12,401 bases of DNA from Mucidula mucida (taxonomy: Eukaryota > Basidiomycota > Agaricomycetes > Agaricales > Physalacriaceae), in assembly GCA_015501055.1 (NCBI GenBank), contig JADNYV010000932.1:1-12401 (forward strand). Reading direction: 5' to 3'. Under the pieces are notes generated by a model. That model saw only the letters and a list, made by a program, of their open reading frames with translations, had not been told where the DNA came from and searched no databases. Of the stretch, positions 1-8,853 are shown piece by piece (position 1 is the stretch's first letter; each line of letters begins with the position of its first letter). The translations under genes were made by a program, and so were the position numbers.

Positions 1-1021
1 CTTGCCAACGACGCGCCCATTCCGAAAGATTTTTCGAAGCAAAGACTGACAGATGAAGCTTGTAGGAGCTCGTCAGATCGTGTATTCGGCTTTTGCCACC
101 TGACTGTCAGAGCTTGCAGGGATCGGTCTACAGTTTGACAAGTATTACAGGATCTGACAAAACTCTGCTGTGTTGGACAGACCTACTCTCGCGACGCCAG
201 AAGATGCTCACAACCTCATGATCACCATTGCCACATAAGTACGATCGCCAAGCTTTCGCCGTCCCTGCCGGTTTTCGTCGTCTCCCGTCGGCAGACCTCG
301 GCAGACTCGATCGCAAACAGAACTTATCGGTCTTGCGCCTTTCAAATGGAACGCCGACAATCAGCAGTGCGATTTTGAATGAGTCTGCTCGTAATCGCTC
401 CGGTTTCTTGTAATCCGTACTGTCCAGAATCCGTTCTGTGCTGGATCTTCCTGCGACCTCAACCTGGGAGCTTCAGTGGACTGCTTTTTTCCGTGGCTTG
501 TGGCGCATCGAATCTGGGATGCGTTTTGATTGATAACGTCTGGATAACGTTGGCCAGCAGTGGGCCTTCCACTCCCCTATGTACCACCAGCCTCACAATT
601 GTACTGTATCTTATTTGCATCGTAAGTATCGAGGTACACTGAAATTTCTACCTTTAACAGCTGCACGAGGAGCGTCGAGGACCGCCTTTTCCTCATCAAA
701 TTCGCCCACCTCTACTTATTCGTCTATGTCTTTTTTTCTGACTCTTATCTTCCTATACATTGGGCCTTAACTTTTCAGTTCAAGTGAGCCGAGATACTGA
801 CATGTGCCCACAGCTGCAATTCTAAAGGCTGCTCATCTCCGTTCTCTCCTCGTGGTGATGCCGGCCCAAAATGGATCTCCAGTCCGAAAACAAGATGAAG
901 TTACTGCTTCAGAAGAAGAGAACTACTATTGTATCGACCGAACGGGCGGTGTTTGCCTCGCCTCGAATCGCTCTTTCTACTACTGGCCTCCCGTCCACCA
1001 GTTGGTTTGCTGTGACGCTTG
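1..1021. other. Left gene-poor region, no recognisable gene
   Basis: Only short open frames occur here and none matches a protein family I recognise. On the + strand a few intron-like strings are visible: a GTAAGT donor at about 622 with a CAG acceptor at 660, and a GTGAGC donor at about 784 with a branch-like CTGAC and a CCCACAG acceptor ending near 813. They could belong to a diverged or decayed multi-exon gene at roughly 380-1030, but the joined frames gave no recognisable product. I therefore annotate this as sequence without an assignable gene. Confidence 0.5.
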
Positions 1022-1030
1022 CAGTAAGTA
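1022..1030. repeat. Left target-site duplication copy (CAGTAAGTA)
   Basis: The nine bases directly outside the left terminal repeat match the nine bases directly outside the right terminal repeat (CAGTAAGTT) at eight positions; only the last base differs. The copies abut the two ends of the inverted-repeat element exactly, as expected for a duplicated insertion target. Confidence 0.7.
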
Positions 1031-1081
1031 GGAATAATCTGTTTGGGATCCCCGGTTCGTCACGTTTGTGACATGAACCCT
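1031..1081 (+). repeat. Left terminal inverted repeat
   Basis: This arm pairs with the reverse complement of the arm at 1534-1577. It carries an extra five bases (TTCGT) and two bases (CA) relative to its partner, which create a small internal hairpin GTCAC-GTTT-GTGAC at 1059-1072. Confidence 0.75.
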
Positions 1082-1533
1082 AAGAAATGATGTGGCGTCA
1101 ATAACCACTCTCACAGCACATTTGGGCCCTCTATTGTTGGAAATCATGTATGATACATCAATCAATAGATGTAGACACCAGAACACGTGAGAATATGATC
1201 TGTTAACCAACGCCACACAGCTTCCCGGCCAGAGCTACCATAGTTAAAGAGTCCACACAGCAAGGCTGGGCCCAAGGGGCTCTTCCCTTAGCTTATGTCC
1301 TATCTGTGTAGATCTGAGCCACCGTACAACACCAGAGACTGCCTTAGCAAGCTAAACACACCATGTATGCTGACTTCATGGTTGTGCTCTCCATTGAGTG
1401 TAGACAAGTGAGAGAAAGGTAGAATATGGATTTCCTAAGATGATAATATTCAACGTACTACTCCACAAGTCTTTTAAGATGGAACTGAGGCTATAGGGCC
1501 CAAGCAGCGACTTGGATCGGGGGATCGGGCCGG

Positions 1534-1577
1534 AGGGTTCATCACAAACGTGCCGGGGTTCCCAAATAGATTATTCC
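1534..1577 (-). repeat. Right terminal inverted repeat
   Basis: The reverse complement reads GGAATAATCTATTTGGGAAC and continues through CCCCGG, CACGTTTGTGA and TGAACCCT, matching the left arm in order. It lacks the two short insertions seen in the left arm and so may be closer to the ancestral terminus. Confidence 0.75.
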
Positions 1578-1586
1578 CAGTAAGTT
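1578..1586. repeat. Right target-site duplication copy (CAGTAAGTT)
   Basis: This is the right partner of the CAGTAAGTA copy at 1022-1030. It begins at the base immediately after the terminal ATTATTCC of the element. Confidence 0.7.
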
Positions 1587-1804
1587 CTTTCCAGGTTCTT
1601 TCCCTAGGACACTGACAAGCGATTGATGCGGAACTTTGAGAGTCCAAGGGGAGGCCTGTAATCATTCAGTCTATCCGGAGAGGAATGGACGACTTACAAA
1701 TTTTAGTTCATGATTTCTACGCTTAGTTGATGTACGTACGAGCTTCACAACAGAATTTGTGGCCTTAGCCAGCGAACAGTCTGAGGTTAGGGTTTCCTGA
1801 ACTG

Positions 1805-2885
1805 ATGCACCTTCCACCACTACTGTTACCTATATTCGGGGCTCTGTGCTCCAGCGCAGCATCTGTAAAGTCTCCTCGTCCACTAGTTCTCTGGCATGGA
1901 TTAGGTCCGCCCAGTACAGCCTAGCTACGCCAAGCTCACTGTGGCAACAGGAGATTCATATGCCTCCGATGGAATGGTTCAATTTGGCGAGCTGATCAAG
2001 GAAATTCACTCTGGGATATTCGTTCACTCTATATACATCGTCGACAACAACGACGACGACAGAAAGGCCTGTTTTGTACGTTGATTGACACCATATTCCA
2101 CGCCGATTTGACGCGTGGACAGTACGGCAACGTCAACACGCAATTGGCGGGCGTCGCCCAGCAGCTCAGCGACATTCCCGAGCTCAGTGATGGATTCGAC
2201 GCGATAGGATTCTCCCAGGGTGGCCAATTTCTACGAGCATACGTTGAGCGCTACAACGACCCGCCCATTCACAACCTCATAACGTTTGGCTCTCAACATA
2301 TGGGTGTTTCGGACTTGCCTGCTTGCTCACGCTGGGATCTCCTCTGCCGCGCCGCTAGAGGCGTGGCAATAGGTGCTGTGTATGGTCAATGGGTGCAAGA
2401 TAACATCGTTATGGTATGTTCTCTCATATCGTCACTTGTCGGACTCTGATCTAGATTTCTTCCAGGCGCAATATTTTCGGGATCCCACCAACATCGAAAC
2501 ATACCTGAGCGCCAATCACTTTCTTCCTGACATCAATAATGAAATTCCTGACCAGCGGAATAGTACATACGCGGCCAACTTCGCGTCGCTCAATGCTCTG
2601 GTTCTTCTCTTATTCGACCAGGATAGGACTGTTGTGCCAAAAGAGAGCGCCTGGTTTGGGAGTGAATCTATCCCAGATACTAAGACCGGAACCCAGCGTG
2701 TTCTGACAGACAAGACGATCATTCCCATGCGCAACCAACCATTATACACTGAGGACTGGATTGGTCTCAAACAGTTGGACGAACGAGGCGCGGTCATTCT
2801 AGGTACATGCGATGGGGAACATATGCAGATGAATCGGGCATGTTGGGAGCCAATCGTAAAGCAGTGGGTTGGGGGACTCGACTAA
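1805..2885 (+). CDS. PPT1: Palmitoyl-protein thioesterase 1
   Basis: This enzyme hydrolyses the thioester that joins palmitate to cysteine in proteins undergoing lysosomal/vacuolar breakdown. Four exons join cleanly: 1805-1904, 1951-2075, 2123-2413 and 2466-2885, giving 311 residues, close to the roughly 306 of animal PPT1. The start ATG at 1805 opens a hydrophobic signal peptide (MHLPPLLLLP...), followed by the conserved VLWHGLGDS oxyanion-side motif that spans intron 1. The nucleophile lies in GFSQGG (Ser106), the acid is in LLFDQDRTVVP (about residues 221-230), and the base is His291 in CDGEHMQ. FITFGSQ-like (LITFGSQHMGVSD) and ETYL...FLPDINNE blocks are also typical of the family. An NST glycosylation sequon sits at residue 204. 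Introns are 46, 47 and 52 nt; intron 1 has a weak GTCCGC donor but is fixed by the protein reading on both sides. The frame is intact with all catalytic residues, so I expect a working gene. Confidence 0.95.
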
Positions 2886-3394
2886 CATGTCATCTTGTAA
2901 TAATGTATGCTTGATGAAAGTCGTCGGGATCTTAGGCGAGAGATTGTGCGTCTTTGTGGGTCTGGGGTAGATAGCATGAGCAGGGATTCAGATCGGTTGA
3001 GCAGACGGATGTAACATGTTGTGAGGCCAGGATTTTCAAGAGCCAAGCGAGTCTGCAATTGAATACTGTTTTCATCATAACAAACAAAAATGAAGTCGTG
3101 CAAAGGGACGATGAAAACAAGAGGAAGAAAAGAGATGTTATGAGAATTTAGAGGACAGTGAAGGAAGAAACGGAGCGATGAGAGAGTGAGGAGAGAAAAG
3201 ACAGTACACGAAGCAAGCACAAGACCAAAGAGACATACAGAATTGTAGTGCACGAAAAGAGAAGTAAGAAAGTAACAAATGGTACAATACACATAAGTAT
3301 TATGCTAGTGAGACGAAAGAAAAAGGAACGATTGTACTGAATGAACGAGCAAAGAACTCTGAGATAGAAAGATCAGGAGAGCAAAGGAGAGCGG
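2886..3394. other. Purine-skewed intergenic spacer downstream of PPT1
   Basis: No gene is visible. The + strand from about 3060 to 3390 is unusually rich in A and G, with runs such as GAGGAAGAAAAGAGATG. It covers the PPT1 3' untranslated region and the tail of the kinase remnant. The open frames here on the minus strand are Ser/Leu/Phe-rich products of this base bias, not protein-like. Confidence 0.5.
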
Positions 3395-3940
3395 AAGAAG
3401 TTATGGCAACAGACTGACGAGTCCCGAAGTAAAACTTAACGGAACGTCGCCAAACCCAAAGCCGGCGAGGTAGAAACGGGTCCGGTCTTGCGAACATAGC
3501 AGGTTCTCAGGTTTGAGATCACGGTGAAAAACGCCTGCTTGATGACAGATTGCACAATTTGGAGTAGCGCGGACTGTACAAACGCATCTTTGCCAAAAAG
3601 TGGCGCTGGTTAACCAAGTCTAGGACATTGCCACCAGGGCATATATCCATGACCATGAAGGTATAGCCTTCATCCTGCAACACCTTTCTCAGTCGGACAA
3701 TACCATCGCTGCCACACACCTTGCAACCTTTGCCGCTTGCAGTTTTGCGGCTCTCGAATCCTGCTCCGCCGTACGTATACACTGGGCTGCGACTTCAACC
3801 CGACGATCCTGCATGTCCCGGGCACTGTTTACCTTTCCGTAACCGCCAGCGCCAATGATCTTGCGAATGACTACAGTTACGCTGTGAAGCCTGAACAGGG
3901 ATGTTCTGTTGGAAGAAAGACATTTTGTTCGTTTGTTCAT
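3395..3940 (-). pseudogene. Ser/Thr protein kinase remnant, frameshifted and truncated
   Basis: Read on the minus strand, successive frames give the order of a protein kinase N-lobe and early C-lobe: glycine loop IGAGGYGKV (3830-3856), a VAVK-like strand, the stretch RAAKLQAAKVARC, then GIVRLRKVLQDEGYTFMVMD and [29 protein letters not shown], and finally [11 protein letters not shown] (3503-3526) with LLCSQD and FYLAGFG. At least three frame changes are needed, near 3700, near 3590 (a short T-run) and near 3550. The ATP-anchoring lysine position reads Gln (VAAQCI) and the metal-binding DFG reads GFG, so it is catalytically dead even apart from the frameshifts. After about 3400 no activation segment or rest of the C-lobe can be followed. 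Possible starts are ATG at 3940 or, better resembling a kinase N-terminus (MSFFQQNIP), ATG at 3923. The wording resembles fungal Ran1/Sks1-type nutrient kinases, but the subfamily is an inference. Confidence 0.8.
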
Positions 3941-6570
3941 TGTTGAGAAAGGACTATCAAAGTCAGAGAATTCGATATGAGCCCTGCTCGAGAAGGTGGT
4001 AGAAAGAGATCAAGGACGACGTTCTTGAGAAGGGCTATATGCATGCGCAGACGATCGGAAACGCAGAGTATGATCCCTCAAGTAGACGAGAGGGATTCTG
4101 ACCTCCATAGCAAGCTCAAGGAGAAACCTAAGCACGAAGAACCGAACATTCCAACCAGCAATTTGTACAAAGTGTGTTTTCAGTAACATATCCTGCCCTA
4201 CGAATGTCGTGTAAATGTGCTGGAAACCTATGTGAATCCTTCAGTCGTAGTGTGGCGTTGTATTGGATGTTGTTCCCTACCGTCGAATGTCACGCTTGCA
4301 CCCTTCTTCCTGTGTCATTTGCTATCAGCGTACGCGTGTATGGTCCGTGGATGGCTGAGTGGAGAGAGACTAAGGCGTCAAAGGCAGTTATGGCTCGAGC
4401 AGAATAGCTAGACCGCAGATCGACCGTAGGGTACAGACGTCGCTTCTCCAGTTTAAGCTGTGTTAAATTTGAGTTGGGGGGACCAGTGCATTGTTCGTAG
4501 GATGTTTTCCAATGAATGGCCAAGACAAAAGTCGAGACAGAAATTGATGAGCAAGCAAGGCGTGGGGAAAAGGCCGCATCGGGCCTCTTTCAGTGCAAGC
4601 GCCAACACTCGTCATGCAAACTCTTCCTCTTGCTCGTCGGGCACCATGACCAGGACCAGACCAGGACAACGAACTTCCAGGCCATCAACAAGGAGGGTCA
4701 TGTTAGTGGAGGAATGGAGATATTTTGGCGGTGAACCATAGTACGTTGACCGACCTCGTCCCAAAAACGCCTCTAACAAGCCAACCAGCAGAGAAGGAGA
4801 CCGCAGACTCGATACGCAGTAATGGTTATTGGCCACGCTTGCGCCGAATACCCCAGTATACATCATCAGCCACGCAGCGCCACGATTTCTTTGAGCCGAG
4901 CATGTACCTGATGGTCTTCAAGGCCATGACGCAAGAGATGTCGTGGGATTCAGATCCAATGGTGGTCAGCTTCTCGTTGAACGGGATATATGGCGGGGAT
5001 GAACCTCTGACATCAACAGGCAGCCTGCATTGGAATCCAAAATGAGTCTGGGTGGAGTCGGATTGGCTACTATCCAATAACCGCCCACGGTACACAGGAC
5101 GGCCGATGCTTTGCTCAACCGCCTTCGTTGTTTCCATATGTATATATTTTGGTGCGCATACTTTGATTGTTACTCAAACATTCTGCATTTGCTTCAGTTA
5201 GACAACATAAACATGAACTATGAGCGCCTTACCTGGCTTTCTCCCAACATATCTTTACCGGTTACCATGAATACAGCTTGTGGATCAGACGGGCATTCGC
5301 CTACATGTCAGCCTTTTGGCTAGCCTATGTCGAATGCCCTCAGTGCTCACGGCCTTCCCCTCCATTTGGAAATTTTAGGCTGCGCTTTCACTTTGCAGTT
5401 CTAGGTCGTATCTGCAAGCGAGACATCGAGGTACGATGTAAGCCACTGCGAAATTGACCTGTCTGAAGATCCAGAAATTGTCAAGACCGTCGCCTGCAAA
5501 ATATGACTTGCTTGCTACGTCGTCCACCAAATTCGCCCATCCTTCATGGCCATGACCTTTAGCAAATAGGTTGAGTCAAGAGACGTCGGACTATAGAGTG
5601 CGCCTCGTTGACCTGCTCACCGCAGAGTGAGTTAGGTGTCCGGTTCAATGCAGAAGAAAGGCATCCGCCTACCTGGCGTGTCTGAGGTTGATGGTGTAAG
5701 ACAGACTAGACTTGTCTTTGATCCTTGGATTCGTGATACGTTCATTCTAATCGCCTGAATATTGGAGCCCAGACTGACTGTGTTTTGCTGCCGTTTTCGT
5801 TGACGGATTCAGTGTCGTCTAGGCGTAGTGATGTGTGATCGTCGGAAATGTGGTCTCCTCTGCTCTCCTTTTCTACGCTTTTGGTCTGGTGATGCCGCGA
5901 CACTCGGTGATCTCGTCCTTGCGTGTCCTTAGGAACTGGTGCGTACGAAGCTGTGTATTTGGGTATCTGGAGACCGTGGGTTTGCCGACGTCTGGAGCGC
6001 CTATGTTGAGGAGCGGAAGACGATGCCTGTTCAAAATCACAAAGGGACCGCAAATCAGACCCCAAGTCTTTTTTTGCGCCACCGTCAAAGGAACGGGACA
6101 GGCGGTAGTTCAAGTGGTGAGAATGTAAAACAATCTATGAAAGTCGACCTCACTAAGCTTCTGGGGAGAAAAAGGTAAAGCTGTTAAGCCATTTCGATTT
6201 CCGGCTCTAACCATCTCGTACAACAGAAAACGCACTACTTGCGACTTTCCGAGTCTTTGCAGGTTTCAGACCCCTTGCGGCTGCGTAAGGTGCCGTTGGT
6301 CGTATGAACAAGGCTGGCGTCGACTACCTGTTGACTACCTAAGCCTTGTTTTCCTACTTCCAAATTCGGCAAGTTGCGTCAGCGCATCACTTGCTCGACT
6401 AGGAATACAGCTAGAATCCTCTATCTGACTCGCTATAGGTGTGGTGCCTCGCGGTGACCTGGTGACATAGGCGAATAACAGATTGCGGAGTCGGCCTATC
6501 TGGTTCTCACCCATCTCAGGTGCGATGCAACGCCACGGCAATATTCCCTATGGTAGGTTTCGTGATCATT
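3941..6570. other. Gene-poor region with unrecognised open frames only
   Basis: Over 2.6 kb I recognise no protein family, RNA gene or repeat. The longest open frames are 4725-5045 (+, 106 codons) and 4826-5137 (-, 103 codons), which overlap on opposite strands, and 5742-6113 (-, 123 codons), opposed by 5835-6128 and 5939-6178 (+). Such mutually overlapping frames are expected by chance at this base composition, and none shows a signal peptide, motif or convincing intron-joined extension. A GTAAAG donor at 6176 with a CAACAG acceptor near 6226 could extend the 5939 frame, but the product remains unrecognised. The part just upstream of 6571 must contain the reductase promoter; no TATA element is evident there. 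Confidence 0.45.
4826..5137 (-). other. Unassigned 103-codon open frame
   Basis: Starting from ATG at 5137, this frame encodes a mixed-composition polypeptide with the segment FNEKLTTIGSESHDISCVMA and then a plausible helix (MALKTIRYML). I do not recognise it. The opposite strand is also open over 4725-5045, so at most one of the two is real. No splice signals or promoter elements decide between them. It is listed only because its composition is more protein-like than the other frames of this region. Confidence 0.15.
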
Positions 6571-8246
6571 ATGGGGACAAGACGATCTGACGGGAAAGCA
6601 GTGAAGCTCGGCTCGTCCGGTTTAAAGGTGTCAAAAATCATCTTGGGCTGTGTAGGATATGGGACGCCCGAGTGGTACAGCTGGGTCAAGAATGAAGAGG
6701 ATTCGATTCGCGATATCACAGCAGCGTATGTTCTCCTTCCCTCCTTGCCACTGTAAACAAATTGATTTAACTGTAGGTACGATATGGGAGTGAATGCCTT
6801 CGATACCGCTGACGTGGGTGGATTCGTTCCATTCACTGTTTAGGCGTTTCGCATATGCATTCTCAGGTATATTCCAACGGGCTATCGGAGGTCATCTTAG
6901 GCAAGGCTGTTCGTGCGCACGACATGCCTCGGGACGCTATCGTGATCATGACCAAGGTGAGCTTGAACAACCGTTTCTTTTCAAAGATGCTCGACGATTT
7001 GGGATGAAGGTACTGAACCCAGTCACTCGCCGCTATAGCGAACACCTTCATGGAAATATGAGGGCGAATGCGGATGAAGCAGGATATGTTAACCAACACG
7101 GCCTCAGTCGAAAGGTAGTTAAAACACTATATGCCACCATGGTGCTCAATCACTTTTCTAGCACATTTTCGATTCCATCAAGCAGAGTCTAGAACGTCTA
7201 CAGATGGACTATGTCGATGTCCTACAATGCCATGGCTTTGACGAAGAGACACCGATCGCAGAAACGGTACTCATTATCATGCTACGCATACTTGGCTCCT
7301 CACATCAACACATACTATAGATGGAAGCGCTCAATGAGGTCGTCAAATTGGGGTACGCCCGCTACCTCGGAATGTCCAACTGTCGTGCTTGGGAATGTGC
7401 GTCGTGGATTCATCATACGTTACGTCGGGCATTAATTGATGAATTACAGTTCAAGCAATGCAAAGTATGCGTCGGTACATGACAAACAACATGACTTCAT
7501 TGTTGAACAGATTATGCGATCACACATGGACTCACACCGTTCATCTTCCTGCAGACTAACTACAATCTGCTTTACCGCGAGGATGAACATGAGACGCTTC
7601 CTATGCTGAAGGTGGATTCTCGTCTCTATTCAATGATGATGAGATGACAAACAGTTGTAGCATTTTGGCGTGTCGTGTATTCCGTGGTCGACTCTCGCGC
7701 GCGGCGCATTGATTACACCACTCGAGCAGCAAGTTCAACAGCCTGATGATAGGTTTGACTTCTACTATTGACTGGTTACGCCACACGTTCTGAATAATTT
7801 ATAGGATTCCTGGTGGCCGCAAACAATGGCACACGGAAACTATTCGACGGTCGGTGACAACTGAAGTGATGGGAATGCTGATTTCATTGATATCTACAGG
7901 TCTGAAATTGTGGCGCATGCCAAAGGAAAAAGTCTCGCTCAAGTAGCGATCGCATGGAGTATGAAAAAACCAGGTGAGTCTACGAGTTGACCAGCTTGGA
8001 TGTACCTTTACATGGCGGTCCTAGGTGTGGATGCCTTGGTAATCAGCCCTCCTTCCCCACGCCACCTTGGTGCCGCTATAGGTTAGTCCTACCAGATACC
8101 GATCGTCCCTTGTATTGATGCAGAAGTTCATTGTAGATGCACTACGACTGGACTTAAGTGAAGGGGATGTCAACTTCCTTGAGGCACTATATGAACCCCA
8201 ACAGCCGATTGTCAACTTTTCTGCATCGCAGTCTCTCAGTGTTTGA
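6571..8246 (+). CDS. Aldo/keto reductase (NADPH-dependent, TIM-barrel)
   Basis: This reduces aldehydes or ketones to alcohols with NADPH; the natural substrate cannot be read from the sequence. Thirteen exons join in frame to 353 residues: 6571-6725, 6777-6813, 6867-6956, 7010-7114, 7162-7266, 7321-7396, 7450-7464, 7511-7611, 7661-7752, 7805-7849, 7900-7973, 8025-8081, 8137-8246. The N-terminal LGSSGLKVSKIILGC strand is typical. The catalytic tetrad is complete: Asp61 and Tyr66 in FDTADVYSNGLSE, Lys94 in VIMTK, His153 in VLQCHGFDEETP. YVNQHGLSRKHIFDS, the YLGMSNCRAWEF strand and AQVAIAWSM follow in family order. Overall it resembles fungal aryl-alcohol dehydrogenase or versiconal-acetate-reductase-like proteins. 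The region that normally reads GTTSxxxL and contacts the NADP phosphate reads SPPSPRHL here, a possible change in cofactor binding. Exon 7 is only 15 nt. ATG 6571 is preferred because it lies just before the conserved domain; in-frame ATGs at 6550 and 6520 are alternatives. Confidence 0.9.
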
Positions 8247-8519
8247 TGTCGGAAGATCAACGTTGCCTATGTTTGTACTTGTACTTGCCCAGTAACTTCA
8301 ACTCGTGAAACACGCTTCTCTGTAACTGAATCATTTGACACGCCTGATCGCATGGGAGAATGACCTGTACAAGTCACAGTGCTCACTAACAAATCAACTG
8401 AGCTATCGAAACTCGGATGTGATATGAACAATTTACCAATTCTGTATTCGTCGCGAGCCTGTCGCACATTTTGTGGTATAAAAAGTAATAAAGATATGTA
8501 GTTTCCTCGTCAACACTCC
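8247..8519. other. Convergent 3' intergenic region
   Basis: This segment separates the stop of the aldo/keto reductase from the stop of the minus-strand secreted protein gene. It must hold both 3' untranslated regions. Apart from a possible polyadenylation hexamer for the reductase I see nothing distinctive in it. Confidence 0.6.
8487..8492 (+). terminator. Possible polyadenylation signal AATAAA
   Basis: A perfect AATAAA lies about 240 nt downstream of the reductase stop codon, within an AT-rich stretch just before the facing gene ends. Fungal polyadenylation signals are loose, so this is only a candidate. Confidence 0.35.
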
Positions 8520-8853
8520 TTAGCCGGTTATCCCGCCAGAAGCACCAGACGCGGCAACACGCGCTTGCGCGTCGGCATCAGTCGTACACGCAATAGACGT
8601 TCCTGCAGAATTGACCAGCGGCAAAGCGAAACACTTTAACCCCCCATTACATTGCGTTGTCGTAAACTGGCCTCCAACGCATTGAGCAAATGCGCCGTCG
8701 ACACAAGCATTCTCGCCATCTACGTCAAACATGGTCAGACTCAGAATGGAAACAGACTGTGTGGGAATAATGTATACCTTGACAGCTCGAATCTGCTGTC
8801 AGACCGGCGAACTGGGCATTCAGCTTCTGGGCATCTTGTCCGTTCTGGGTCTT
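8520..8853 (-). repeat. Second CBM19-like module coding repeat (C-terminal copy)
   Basis: This is the C-terminal copy of the duplicated module, split by the 58-nt intron at 8720-8777. The intron follows the first base of the codon right after the cysteine-glutamine pair, the same place and phase as the intron in the other copy. Relative to copy 1 it has charged residues around the first cysteine pair (DGENAC) and ends the protein at GGITG. Confidence 0.75.

Larger units (their letters stand above)
1031..1577. mobile_element. Non-autonomous TIR DNA transposon (MITE-like, 547 bp)
   Basis: The element begins GGAATAATCT and ends AGATTATTCC. Its arms are about 1031-1081 and 1534-1577. After reverse-complementing the right arm they align over about 44 bases with two substitutions plus a 5-base and a 2-base gap, and both finish at the inner motif TGAACCCT. 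CAGTAAGTA/CAGTAAGTT flanks the ends as a 9-bp target-site duplication. The interior of about 450 bp shows no transposase and no convincing coding frame, so movement would need a transposase supplied elsewhere. Long arms combined with a 9-bp duplication are typical of Mutator-like elements; hAT elements normally give 8 bp and short arms, so the superfamily is only suggested. Arm divergence and the mismatch in the duplication point to an old insertion. Confidence 0.7.

Noticed and set aside
2516..2797. 93-codon minus-strand open frame.
   Set aside because: It lies entirely antisense to exon 4 of PPT1, whose protein is unambiguous.
2882..3292. 136-codon minus-strand open frame rich in Leu, Phe and Ser, resembling a membrane protein.
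   Set aside because: It is the reverse reading of a purine-rich tract; base bias alone yields Leu/Phe/Ser and no motif or splice support is present.
625..5540. Shared short strings in the same order at about 629-708 and 5425-5539 (ATCGAGGTAC, then AAATTCGCCCA), suggesting a diverged dispersed repeat.
   Set aside because: Matches of 10-11 bases are expected by chance in 12 kb, the spacing differs (69 against 104 nt), and the sequence between does not align.
5742..6178. Three overlapping open frames (one minus, two plus) of 79-123 codons.
   Set aside because: They contradict each other, none is recognised, and the intron extension at 6176-6226 gave no meaningful product.
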